A stretch of DNA of 64,000 nt from Alphaproteobacteria bacterium (GTDB lineage: Bacteria > Pseudomonadota > Alphaproteobacteria > Rhizobiales > Methyloligellaceae). Made by a program: the position numbers and the translations under genes. The notes beneath the pieces were generated by a model. The model was not told the DNA's origin. It did no database searches and saw only the letters and a program-made list of their open reading frames with translations. Shown here in pieces: positions 30,994 to 40,933 of this stretch. The number at the start of each line of letters is the position of its first letter. Position 1 is the first letter of the stretch. Where the stretch lies: assembly GCA_016869535.1 (NCBI GenBank), contig VGDX01000007.1, positions 62,001 through 126,000 on the forward strand, written 5' to 3'.

Positions 30994-31434
30994 TCAACCT
31001 TGCCCGCTATCCTTGCCGGCCATCAAAGCGGCCATGGCCTCCGCGCCCGTCAGCTTCTTCGTGTCGTTCGAAAACGAATAATAGGCGGGCTTCTCGTCGA
31101 TAAAAATTTCGGTTGTGAGCGCAAGCTTTGATTGGTCATCGAGTGTTCCGGCCGAGAGCTCGTACTCATTCGAACCGATGAGGCGCCAGTAGAGTGACGT
31201 ACCGCAGACTTTGCAGAACGCCCGCTCGCCCCATTCCGACGATTTGTAGACGCCAATATTCTCGACACCTTCGAAGTGTGTCGATCCACCATCCGCAAGC
31301 GCGAGGAATGGACCACCCGTCCAGCGGCGGCACATGTCGCAATGGCACACGTCGACATCACCACTGGCGATTTTGGCGGTGAAGCTGACCGCGCCACACA
31401 GGCAACGGCCGGATATGTCGTTCAATGCAGTCAT
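30994..31434 (-). CDS. GFA family protein (glutathione-dependent formaldehyde-activating-like fold)
   Basis: A 146-residue zinc protein of the GFA/CENP-V family. The zinc ligands are visible: CLCGAVSF near residue 11, [17 protein letters not shown] near residue 30 and [12 protein letters not shown] near residue 74. The family was named from S-hydroxymethylglutathione synthase, but most members have no proven activity, so the substrate is unknown. It overlaps the thioesterase gene by 4 bases and ends 2 bases before nuoD, so it is embedded in the complex I operon. Confidence 0.85.
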   Translation of the reverse strand: MTALNDISGRCLCGAVSFTAKIASGDVDVCHCDMCRRWTGGPFLALADGGSTHFEGVENIGVYKSSEWGERAFCKVCGTSLYWRLIGSNEYELSAGTLDDQSKLALTTEIFIDEKPAYYSFSNDTKKLTGAEAMAALMAGKDSGQG

Positions 31435-31853
31435 GAAGTCGCTCCCGCTTTCTCTGCAACGCGTCGGTTGAAGCGATCCCAGAAGACGATAAAGCGCTCA
31501 TGCGTGCCTGAGCCGATCTCATCGACACCGTCATGGGCGGTGAGCTTGAAGCGGACGCGGGGCCCACGCGCCTCGATACATTCGGCGTCGACCGTGACGG
31601 TCATGCCCACGGGAGTCGCCGCTTTATGCGAAACGTCGATATGGGTGCCGAGGCTCCCCTCCCCCTCGTCGAGATGCGGCGCCAGCAATTGCACGCAGGT
31701 CCATTCCATCAGCCCGACCATGAAACCGGTGGCGAACACTTCGGGCATGATTTGAAGCTCGAGGGCCTCGCGATAAAGATGCGGCACGGTCTTCTCTTCC
31801 GGCACTTTGTAAGCGAAGCGGTGCTTGAGGCCGGCTTGCAAGGTCGGCTTCAT
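31431..31853 (-). CDS. FlK-like hot-dog thioesterase
   Basis: A 140-residue single hot-dog domain protein resembling fluoroacetyl-CoA thioesterase. Recognisable features are [18 protein letters not shown] near residue 36, the [20 protein letters not shown] segment with the catalytic-type His, and [14 protein letters not shown] near the end. FlK uses Thr, Glu and His; here the equivalents appear to be Thr or Ala in PEVFAT, Glu in MEWT, and His in DVSH. The real acyl-CoA substrate cannot be read from sequence. It overlaps nuoC by 4 bases and the GFA gene by 4 bases. Confidence 0.82.
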   Translation of the reverse strand: MKPTLQAGLKHRFAYKVPEEKTVPHLYREALELQIMPEVFATGFMVGLMEWTCVQLLAPHLDEGEGSLGTHIDVSHKAATPVGMTVTVDAECIEARGPRVRFKLTAHDGVDEIGSGTHERFIVFWDRFNRRVAEKAGATS

Positions 31854-32476
31854 GGCTTGTCCTCTTTATCATCGGCAAGTCCCGCCTTCTCGTCACCGGG
31901 GATGGCTGTGTCCATGCCCTCCCAGGGCGAGAGGAAATCGAAGCTGCGATATTCCTGCTGAAGGTTGACCGGCTCGTAGACCACGCGCTTCAGCTCATCG
32001 TCATATCTGAGCTCGACGAAGCCGGTGAGCGGGAAATCCTTGCGTAGCGGATGGCCTTGGAAATCGTAATCGGTAAGCAGGCGGCGCAAATCCGGGTGGC
32101 CCGAGAACAGGATGCCGTAGAGGTCATAAGCCTCGCGTTCGAACCAATCGGCGGCAGGAAAGAGCGAGACGATACTCGGAACCGGATCAGCCGCATCGGT
32201 CCTGGTGCGAACCCGGATACGGTGGTTCAGCCAGGGGCTCAGAAGATGATAAACCACATCGAAGCGCTGCTCGCGCTCGGGGTAATCGACACCGCAAATA
32301 TCGATCAGAGAACCGAAGCGGCAGGCCGCGTCGTCGCGCAGGAACGCGATGATTGCCGGGATGTGCTCACGCTCGACATCAAGTGTCAGCTCGGCAAGCT
32401 CCACCTTGAAGCCGAGGATCTTCGGCCCGAGGTGGTCGGCGACATGACTACCCAGTTTGTTAAGGGCTTCGTCCAT
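31850..32476 (-). CDS. nuoC: NADH-quinone oxidoreductase subunit C
   Basis: 30-kDa subunit of the peripheral arm. From the ATG at 32476 (AGGAG six bases upstream) it is 208 residues. Characteristic segments are [45 protein letters not shown] and [20 protein letters not shown] with LRKDFPLTG. It is a separate gene, not fused to nuoD as in E. coli. A stretch of acidic residues closes the C-terminus. Confidence 0.95.
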   Translation of the reverse strand: MDEALNKLGSHVADHLGPKILGFKVELAELTLDVEREHIPAIIAFLRDDAACRFGSLIDICGVDYPEREQRFDVVYHLLSPWLNHRIRVRTRTDAADPVPSIVSLFPAADWFEREAYDLYGILFSGHPDLRRLLTDYDFQGHPLRKDFPLTGFVELRYDDELKRVVYEPVNLQQEYRSFDFLSPWEGMDTAIPGDEKAGLADDKEDKP

Positions 32477-32497
32477 CAAGGCTCCTGGCGCGACGGG

Positions 32498-33055
32498 CTA
32501 GCGTTCGATGGTGCCGGTCCGCCTGATCTTCCTCTGCAACAGGAGCACGCCATAGACCAGCGCCTCGGCGGTCGGCGGGCAACCCGGCACGTAGATATCT
32601 ACCGGCACGATGCGGTCGCAGCCGCGGACCACCGAATAAGAGTAGTGATAATAACCGCCGCCATTAGCGCAGGAGCCCATGGAAATCACGTAACGCGGCT
32701 CGGGCATCTGGTCGTAGACCTTGCGTAGCGCCGGCGCCATCTTGTTGCAGAGCGTGCCCGCCACGATCATCACATCCGACTGGCGCGGGCTGCCGCGCGG
32801 CGCGAACCCGAAACGCTCGAGATCGTAGCGCGGCATCGATGCCTGCATCATCTCCACGGCGCAGCAGGCGAGCCCGAAGGTCATCCACATGAGCGAGCCG
32901 GTGCGCGCCCAGTTGATGAGATCGTCGGCGGTGGTGAGCAGGAAGCCCTTGTCGGCAAGCTCGTCGGAAAACAGGCCGAAGCTGGTGGCGCCGGGCACAA
33001 GCAGGCCGCTCTTGGCATCCTTTTCGAATTTGGGCTGCTCAGGGATCAATCCCAT
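32498..33055 (-). CDS. nuoB: NADH-quinone oxidoreductase subunit B
   Basis: PSST subunit holding cluster N2, the last cluster before quinone. Ligand motifs: LACCAVEMM near residue 62, [28 protein letters not shown] near residue 127, and [14 protein letters not shown] near residue 158. The 185-residue length is normal. The ATG overlaps the nuoA 3' end by 10 bases. Confidence 0.96.
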   Translation of the reverse strand: MGLIPEQPKFEKDAKSGLLVPGATSFGLFSDELADKGFLLTTADDLINWARTGSLMWMTFGLACCAVEMMQASMPRYDLERFGFAPRGSPRQSDVMIVAGTLCNKMAPALRKVYDQMPEPRYVISMGSCANGGGYYHYSYSVVRGCDRIVPVDIYVPGCPPTAEALVYGVLLLQRKIRRTGTIER

Positions 33056-33411
33056 TCGAGTGCGCCTTTACGCCATTCATAGATGAAGCCGACGGTCAAA
33101 ATGGCGAGAAACACCATCATCGACCAGAAGCCGAAGGTGCCGATGTCGCCGAAGGCCACGGCCCATGGAAACAGGAACGCGACCTCAAGATCGAAGATAA
33201 TGAACAAAAGCGCCACCAGGTAGAAGCGCACGTCGAATTTCATGCGCGCGTCGCCGAAGGCATCGAAGCCGCACTCATAGGCCGAGACCTTCTCGGGGTC
33301 GGGCTTGTTTGGAGCGATGACGAACGGTGCGAGTAGCAGCGCGGCGCCAATGGCAAACGCAATGAAGATGAAAATGGCGAGCGGTAGATAGGATAGAAGT
33401 AGCTGGCCCAT
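33046..33411 (-). CDS. nuoA: NADH-quinone oxidoreductase subunit A
   Basis: ND3 subunit, 121 residues from the ATG at 33411 (starts [19 protein letters not shown]), with three membrane helices. The flexible loop with the marker Cys appears as [20 protein letters not shown], followed by [23 protein letters not shown] lies 8 bases upstream. It is the first protein gene after tRNA-Asp, with only 39 bases between, so the nuo operon may be read from the tRNA promoter at 33562-33590. Confidence 0.95.
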   Translation of the reverse strand: MGQLLLSYLPLAIFIFIAFAIGAALLLAPFVIAPNKPDPEKVSAYECGFDAFGDARMKFDVRFYLVALLFIIFDLEVAFLFPWAVAFGDIGTFGFWSMMVFLAILTVGFIYEWRKGALEWD

Positions 33412-33450
33412 GGCTTTAAGCCTTATTTCCACGTCTCAAGGGGGCCAAAA

Positions 33451-33527
33451 TGGCGGGAGTGACGGGACTCGAACCCGCGACCTTCGGCGTGACAGGCCGA
33501 CGCTCTAACCAACTGAGCTACACCCCC
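33451..33527 (-). tRNA. tRNA-Asp (anticodon GTC), CCA encoded
   Basis: The reverse complement folds as a 77-base cloverleaf: acceptor GGGGGTG/CACTCCC, D arm with GCTCAGTTGG, anticodon stem TCGGC/GCCGA with loop CTGTCAC, and T loop GGTTCGAGTCC. Discriminator G is followed by an encoded CCA. It lies just upstream of nuoA on the same strand. Confidence 0.96.
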
Positions 33528-33561
33528 TTACGGGCCGTTCCGTGGCCAGAGGCGAACCTTG

Positions 33562-33590
33562 CATGTACGGCGTGGGATTCACCAAGTCAA
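33562..33590 (-). promoter_or_regulatory. Predicted promoter of tRNA-Asp, possibly also of the nuo operon
   Basis: The minus strand reads TTGACT, 17 bases, TACATG, with the tRNA 5' end about 28 bases after the predicted start site. I see no intrinsic terminator between tRNA-Asp and nuoA, so transcription could run on into nuoA. Confidence 0.55.
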
Positions 33591-33626
33591 GGCGAGGCCC
33601 GGGAAATGCAGGGGGGTTAGAGGCCC

Positions 33627-33878
33627 TTATGCCAAGCCGCCGACAAAACCGTCGGTCTTGCCGTCATGCACCTGGGCGACCCGCACCGTTCCGCGGCAGA
33701 AGCGGTCGGCGCAACGCAAGCCGCGCTCGACCTCGTCGATATAGGCCTGGCTGAAGGTCTCGCAGGCAAGAAGGTGCCCGACGGTTTCATAGCGCGCCTT
33801 GCCACAGACGCGGCAGACGACCTCAAGCCGCTCCTCCAGCGGCAGATCGGTGAGCTTGAGCTCGGCCTTCCAGTTCAT
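33627..33878 (-). CDS. Small zinc-ribbon-like protein of unknown function
   Basis: An 83-residue cytosolic protein with four cysteines arranged as CRVC near residue 22 and, 34 residues later, CADRFC, suggesting one zinc site. Otherwise it is charged, starting MNWKAELKLTDLPLEERLEV. The ATG shares a base with the stop of the Y-family polymerase gene (TGATG), so the two are coupled and presumably both under the SOS box at 35178-35192. Small genes of this sort accompany this polymerase type in Rhizobiales as I recall; no function is known to me. Confidence 0.75.
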   Translation of the reverse strand: MNWKAELKLTDLPLEERLEVVCRVCGKARYETVGHLLACETFSQAYIDEVERGLRCADRFCRGTVRVAQVHDGKTDGFVGGLA

Positions 33879-35143
33879 CACCAGAAATCCTCGATGCGGG
33901 GAATGCGCGTGTAGCTGATCTTGCCGCCGGCATAGCCGCCCGGCGGCGGCATCCAGGGACCGAGACTGACCAGCGTGCGCCCATGCTTGCGGTTGAGCGC
34001 GTCGATGCTTTCGGTGATCGCCTCCCAGCGCCGCCGCGTACGGTCATCGTCGGCGAAGAAATCGAGCTGGCGTACACGTGCCGAGGTGAGATTGCCAAGA
34101 GTGACGCCGATCTGGATGACGCGTGTCCGTGGCGGCAAATCTTGCCGTGCCTCCCGCCACAGCTCTTCCAGCGCCATGAGCGCCGCATGATCGTCCCAGA
34201 TTTCGGCGAGCCCCCTGCCCCCGCTCCATCCGCTGTCCCTGATCGACAGCCAGAGCCAAAGAGCGCCGGCCCGATAGCCGTCGCGCCGCATGCGTCGCGC
34301 CGCCTTGACCAGAAGCAGCCGCGAGGCCTGGTGCGCCTCATCGAGCGAGCGATGATCGGGCGGCAGCACGCGGCCATGACCATACATGCCGCGTTGCGCC
34401 CGCGGCGCCTGCACGTCGTAGCCGTGCAGCGCATACCACAGCCGCTCGCCGGTCACGTTTCCCCACAATTTGCGCATATGCTTCGGCTGGGTGGCGAGAA
34501 GCTGGCGCATGCTGGCGATGCCGCGCTCGGCGAGCCGCTCCTTCATGCGAGCGCCGATGCCCGGGATGTCCTCAAGCTCGAGCGCGAGCAGCGGCGCGGG
34601 CATGTCGGGCGGATGCCAGGCGAGATTGCCGTCGCCATAGCCATCCCCGCCCCTCTTGCCCGCCTTGCAGGCCATCTTGGCCAACTGGCGATTGGCGCCG
34701 AAGCCGATCGAGCAGGTGATGATGGAGCTGACTTCCTTGGCGATGCGTTGCTTGATGCGGCGGCCGAGCGCCAGAGGATCGGCGCGGTCAATCGGCGCCA
34801 CGCGGCAAGTGATCTCGTCGATCGACTTGATGGCGTCCACCGGAAGCACGGCGTTGATCTCCGAAATGAGCGCATTGTGGGCGCGCCGATAGAGATCAGG
34901 AACTTGCGGGACGAGGATCAGATCGCGGCAGAGCGCAAGCGCCTCCTGCACGCTCATGACGTTTTTGACGCCTTGCAGCTTGGCTTCGCGCGAGCAGGCG
35001 ATGATGCAGGTGCGGTCGGTGCCGGCGAAGGGCACGATCCCTACCGGGCGTCCCCGCAATGCGGGCGTAACCTGTTGCGCGACGGCGGCGAAGAAGCAGT
35101 CGAAATCCAGGTATAGGCGCTCGATTTCCGCAGGTTTACGCAA
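33878..35143 (-). CDS. Y-family DNA polymerase (UmuC/DinB superfamily)
   Basis: Translesion polymerase. The palm has LYLDFDCFFAAV (first catalytic Asp) near residue 11 and the acidic pair in KSIDEITCRV near residue 105, so it looks catalytically competent, unlike ImuB. Next come GFGANRQLAKMACKAGK (fingers/palm) and the helix-hairpin-helix LEDIPGIGARMKERLAERG near residue 195, then a little-finger domain. No imuA or dnaE2 lies next to it. The open frame extends to 35194, but the first part would encode the SOS box itself; the only later in-frame start is TTG at 35143 (421 residues). LexA control is likely from the box 35 bases upstream. Confidence 0.88.
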   Translation of the reverse strand: MRKPAEIERLYLDFDCFFAAVAQQVTPALRGRPVGIVPFAGTDRTCIIACSREAKLQGVKNVMSVQEALALCRDLILVPQVPDLYRRAHNALISEINAVLPVDAIKSIDEITCRVAPIDRADPLALGRRIKQRIAKEVSSIITCSIGFGANRQLAKMACKAGKRGGDGYGDGNLAWHPPDMPAPLLALELEDIPGIGARMKERLAERGIASMRQLLATQPKHMRKLWGNVTGERLWYALHGYDVQAPRAQRGMYGHGRVLPPDHRSLDEAHQASRLLLVKAARRMRRDGYRAGALWLWLSIRDSGWSGGRGLAEIWDDHAALMALEELWREARQDLPPRTRVIQIGVTLGNLTSARVRQLDFFADDDRTRRRWEAITESIDALNRKHGRTLVSLGPWMPPPGGYAGGKISYTRIPRIEDFW

Positions 35144-35177
35144 CGCACCCGCCCCACCCTTACCGAACCAAGGATGA

Positions 35178-35192
35178 GAACAAAATAAGAAC
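35178..35192 (-). promoter_or_regulatory. LexA (SOS) box upstream of the Y-family polymerase gene
   Basis: The minus strand reads GTTC-TTATTTT-GTTC, an exact fit to the alphaproteobacterial LexA consensus GTTC-N7-GTTC with the usual AT-rich spacer. It stands 35 bases before the TTG start of a translesion polymerase gene, the kind of gene LexA normally represses. Confidence 0.8.
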
Positions 35193-35416
35193 AACCTGTC
35201 AAGGAACCTCGGGTTGCTCCCCCTTGGGACGCTCGGGCAATTTGTTCTTACTGAGTGTCGGCGCGAACGGCGCCTAGCACCTGAGTGCGCTTCGTCTGCT
35301 ACGTCTCCGGTCCGTCTTCGCTTTCGCTTCGCTCAAGCCACCGGACACTGCTTCGGCCTAAACGGTCTACAATTGGCCGCGCCACGCGTGCCCCGAAGCA
35401 CGTCGTGCGAGCAGAA

Positions 35417-35492
35417 TGGTGGGCGGTGACAGGCTCGAACTGCCGACCTCCTGGGTGTAAACCAGGCGCTCTTCCAGCTGAGCTAACCGCCC
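35417..35492 (-). tRNA. tRNA-Val (anticodon TAC), CCA encoded
   Basis: The reverse complement gives a 76-base cloverleaf: acceptor GGGCGGT/ACCGCCC, anticodon stem CCTGG/CCAGG with loop TTTACAC, T loop AGTTCGAGCCT, discriminator A and encoded CCA. It lies between the HU terminator and the polymerase gene. Confidence 0.96.
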
Positions 35493-35545
35493 ATTCGCGA
35501 CAAGCGATAGAGCAAGCGCGCGGTCCTGCCTATAGGAATCAAGCA

Positions 35546-35585
35546 AACAAAAAGGCGAAGCCTCAACTCGCCGCGAGGCTCCGCC
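35546..35585 (-). terminator. Intrinsic terminator of the HU gene
   Basis: On the minus strand GGCGGAGCCTC pairs with GAGGCTTCGCC (11 bases, one mismatch-type wobble) around a 10-base loop and is followed by TTTTTGTTTG. It starts 25 bases after the HU stop codon. Confidence 0.85.
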
Positions 35586-35609
35586 CTCAAAACTTGCAGC
35601 GCTTCCGAT

Positions 35610-35885
35610 CTAGCTGTTGACGGCCTCTTTGAGGGCTTTGCCAGCACGGAATTTCGGCACACGGGATGCCGGGATCTGCACCTCGGCGCCAGTGCGCGGA
35701 TTGCGCCCAGTGGAAGCTTTGCGTTGTGCGACCTGGAAATTCCCGAAGCCGACAATGCGTACGGTGTCTCCACCCTTCAGAGCTCTCTCGATGTTCTTGA
35801 AAATCGCGTCCACGGCCTTCTCGGCCGAGTCCTTCGATAGCTCGGAGTCTTTCGCCACTTGGGCGACCAGATCAGCTTTGTTCAC
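35610..35885 (-). CDS. hup: DNA-binding protein HU
   Basis: Histone-like nucleoid protein, 91 residues. It starts with GTG at 35885 (GGAG five to seven bases upstream) giving a VNKADLVAQVA N-terminus. The DNA-embracing arm is typical: GFGNFQVAQRKASTGRNPRT then GAEVQIPASRVPKFRAGKAL. Homodimers bend DNA without sequence preference. It follows lon, the same order as in E. coli (lon-hupB), but with separate terminators here, so it is independently transcribed or partly read through. Confidence 0.95.
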   Translation of the reverse strand: MNKADLVAQVAKDSELSKDSAEKAVDAIFKNIERALKGGDTVRIVGFGNFQVAQRKASTGRNPRTGAEVQIPASRVPKFRAGKALKEAVNS

Positions 35886-36004
35886 GGGTCTCCATCCTTT
35901 CGCTCGGGCCCCAATCGAGAGGGATCGACCACCCTCGAGGCCGTTGGGTACGCTCCGATTCACTGATAATTGGTTTATGACTGGCCTAAAAAACCCGGAA
36001 AATC

Positions 36005-36041
36005 AACAAAAATGGTCCGGCTCTGTGCACAGAACCGGACC
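36005..36041 (-). terminator. Intrinsic terminator of lon
   Basis: The minus strand shows GGTCCGGTTCTG, loop TGCA, CAGAGCCGGACC (12 paired bases including one G-T), then ATTTTTG. It is 41 bases after the lon stop codon. On the plus strand no T run follows, so the direction is clear. Confidence 0.9.
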
Positions 36042-36081
36042 CTTGAATCGAGCAAATCTGTGGCGAAGGGGAACCGATCCC

Positions 36082-38511
<2,430 letters not shown>

Positions 38512-38597
38512 GGTTCGATCCGTCGCTTTCCTAGCCTTTGCCATTATCCCGGCAAGCGGGCGTGCCGGCGCTGTGGCATGTTAACCCGCGGCTCCCG

Positions 38598-38627
38598 TAA
38601 GTAGCGACCGGCGCAGGCCGCTTCAAG
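38598..38627 (-). promoter_or_regulatory. Possible heat-shock (RpoH) promoter of lon
   Basis: The minus strand reads CCCTTGAAG, 17 bases from the end of CTTGAA, then CTACTTACG. The -35 matches the RpoH consensus CTTGAA exactly; the -10 is a partial match to the alphaproteobacterial CYTATNT. It lies 54 to 87 bases before the two possible lon starts. Confidence 0.4.
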
Positions 38628-38713
38628 GGGCCAAAACCAAGCAAAAAACAGCGTTTATGCCACTATTTTGCGTGGGATTCGCCCCGGGCTTCAAGCGGGA
38701 AAGGGAATTATCC

Positions 38714-39979
38714 CTAAGCGCTCGTGCCGAGCTCCTCGTGGCGCTCGGAATAGATACGCAGGGGCCGCGCCTTACCCTCTACCACTTCGGCGCTGATCAC
38801 CACTTCCTCCACGCCGCGCAAGGACGGCAGCTCGAACATGGTGTCGAGCAGGATGCCCTCCATGATGGAGCGCAGCCCCCGGGCGCCGGTCTTACGCTCG
38901 ATGGCCTTCTTGGAGATGGTGCGTAAGGATTCCTCGGCGAAAGTGAGCTGCACGTCTTCCATCTCGAAGAGGCGCTGATACTGCCTGACGAGCGCGTTCT
39001 TGGGCTCGGTCAGGATGCGCATCAACGCGGGCTCGTCGAGGTCGTCGAGCGTGGCGATAACCGGCACGCGGCCGATAAATTCAGGGATAAGGCCGAATTT
39101 GAGCAGATCTTCCGGTTCGACCCCTTTCAGGATGTCGCCGGTGCGCCGCTCATCGACGGATTCCACCTTGGCGCCGAAGCCGATCGAGGTCGAGCGCCCG
39201 CGCGCGGAGATGATCTTCTCGAGGCCGGCGAAAGCGCCGCCGCAAACGAACAGGATGTTGGTGGTGTCGACCTGGAGGAATTCCTGCTGCGGATGTTTGC
39301 GTCCGCCCTGCGGTGGTACCGAAGCGACAGTCCCTTCCATGATCTTGAGCAGCGCTTGCTGCACACCCTCGCCCGACACGTCGCGGGTGATCGACGGGTT
39401 GTCGGACTTACGGCTGATCTTGTCGACCTCATCAATATAGACGATGCCGCGCTGTGCCCGCTCGACGTTGTAGTCGGCGGCTTGCAGTAGCTTCAGGATG
39501 ATGTTCTCCACATCCTCGCCCACATAACCGGCTTCCGTGAGCGTGGTGGCGTCGGCCATGGTGAAAGGCACGTCGAGGATGCGCGCAAGCGTCTGCGCGA
39601 GAAGCGTCTTGCCGCAACCCGTGGGCCCGATCAGCAGGATGTTCGACTTGGCCAGCTCAACGTCAGAGCTTTTGCTCGAATGATTGAGCCGCTTGTAATG
39701 GTTGTGCACGGCGACCGAGAGCACGCGTTTGGCATAGTCCTGGCCGATCACATAATCGTCGAGGACGGCGCAAATCTCCATCGGCGTCGGCACGCCATCG
39801 CGCGACTTCACCAGAGAGGACTTGTTCTCCTCACGGATGATGTCCATGCAGAGCTCGACGCATTCATCGCAGATGAACACGGTGGGGCCCGCAATCAGCT
39901 TGCGCACCTCGTGCTGGCTCTTGCCGCAGAAAGAGCAGTAGAGAGTATTTTTCGAATCGGTTCCGCTCACCTTGCTCAT
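38714..39979 (-). CDS. clpX: ATP-dependent Clp protease ATP-binding subunit ClpX
   Basis: AAA+ unfoldase for ClpP. The N-terminal zinc-binding domain is [10 protein letters not shown] (near residue 13) with [10 protein letters not shown]; Walker A is [16 protein letters not shown] near residue 117, Walker [11 protein letters not shown], and the pore and [16 protein letters not shown] segment follow. Length 421 is standard. It lies 223 bases after clpP and 170-200 bases before lon on the same strand, the common order tig-clpP-clpX-lon-hup. Confidence 0.97.
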   Translation of the reverse strand: MSKVSGTDSKNTLYCSFCGKSQHEVRKLIAGPTVFICDECVELCMDIIREENKSSLVKSRDGVPTPMEICAVLDDYVIGQDYAKRVLSVAVHNHYKRLNHSSKSSDVELAKSNILLIGPTGCGKTLLAQTLARILDVPFTMADATTLTEAGYVGEDVENIILKLLQAADYNVERAQRGIVYIDEVDKISRKSDNPSITRDVSGEGVQQALLKIMEGTVASVPPQGGRKHPQQEFLQVDTTNILFVCGGAFAGLEKIISARGRSTSIGFGAKVESVDERRTGDILKGVEPEDLLKFGLIPEFIGRVPVIATLDDLDEPALMRILTEPKNALVRQYQRLFEMEDVQLTFAEESLRTISKKAIERKTGARGLRSIMEGILLDTMFELPSLRGVEEVVISAEVVEGKARPLRIYSERHEELGTSA

Positions 39980-40202
39980 TCGCTTATCCAGTTTCCCAAT
40001 CGTTATAGGGCGTTGGCATTATTCGCCTTTTATGCCGTACAACCCGTCTTTCCGCCTCGCAAGTGTGAGCTTCCTCCCCAGGAAAAGCCGCCCTCGGGCC
40101 AATCAGACCATGCTAAGGCGCCACTGATCAAGGATTGATTAATCCCAGTTTTCCACGCTGGGGACACAATCTTGAGGCGTGGCGAGGAGGGTCTGAAGGG
40201 TC

Positions 40203-40853
40203 CTAAGAAACCGGCGAAAGCTTCTCGACCTTCTCTTCCAGCTTGTGCCGCTTGGTGATCACTTCGTCCACAAGGCCGAAGGCGCGGGCGTCTTCCGCCG
40301 ACATGAAATAGTCGCGGTCGAGTGTGCGGTCGATGGTCTCGTAGTCCTGCCCGGTATGGCGCACGTAGATGTCGTTCAGCCGCTTTTTCATCTTGATGAT
40401 GTCCTCGGCGTGGCGCTCGATATCGCTCGCTTGGCCTTGGAAGCCACCGGAAGGCTGGTGCAGCAGGATGCGCGCGTTGGGAAGCGCGTAGCGCATACCC
40501 TTCTCGCCAGAGGCAAGCAGCAGCGAGCCCATGGATGCGGCCTGGCCGATACAAAGTGTGGCGACCGGCGGCCGAACGAACTGCATGGTGTCGTAGATCG
40601 CCATGCCGGAGGTGACGATGCCGCCGGGCGAGTTGATGTACATGGAGATCTCTTTTTTCGGATTCTCAGCCTCCAGGAACAGGAGCTGCGCCGTGATCAG
40701 CGAGGCCACATGGTCCTCGATCGGCCCGGTGACGAAGATGATACGCTCCTTCAACAGGCGCGAATAGATGTCGTAAGCGCGCTCGCCACGGTTGGTCTGC
40801 TCGACCACCATGGGGACCAGCGTGTTCAAATAGGTGTCGACGGGGTTGCTCAT
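40203..40853 (-). CDS. clpP: ATP-dependent Clp protease proteolytic subunit ClpP
   Basis: Serine peptidase forming the tetradecameric chamber docked by ClpX or ClpA. The catalytic triad is visible: Ser in [14 protein letters not shown] near residue 109, His in [14 protein letters not shown] near residue 134, and Asp in [13 protein letters not shown] near residue 183. It is 216 residues, starts [19 protein letters not shown], and has the [16 protein letters not shown] segment. It follows the trigger factor gene by 80 bases. Confidence 0.97.
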   Translation of the reverse strand: MSNPVDTYLNTLVPMVVEQTNRGERAYDIYSRLLKERIIFVTGPIEDHVASLITAQLLFLEAENPKKEISMYINSPGGIVTSGMAIYDTMQFVRPPVATLCIGQAASMGSLLLASGEKGMRYALPNARILLHQPSGGFQGQASDIERHAEDIIKMKKRLNDIYVRHTGQDYETIDRTLDRDYFMSAEDARAFGLVDEVITKRHKLEEKVEKLSPVS

Positions 40854-40933
40854 GCGTCTCCCGGCTCAAACGAATCTTGAGGAAGGACTACTACATATGG
40901 TGCCGGCGGGGCAAAAGGAAGAGGGGTTAATGC

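Noticed and set aside
33878-35143. Assignment of the Y-family polymerase as ImuB
   Set aside because: The catalytic acidic residues (LDFDCF and SIDE) are present and there is no imuA or dnaE2 next to it; ImuB proteins lack these residues.
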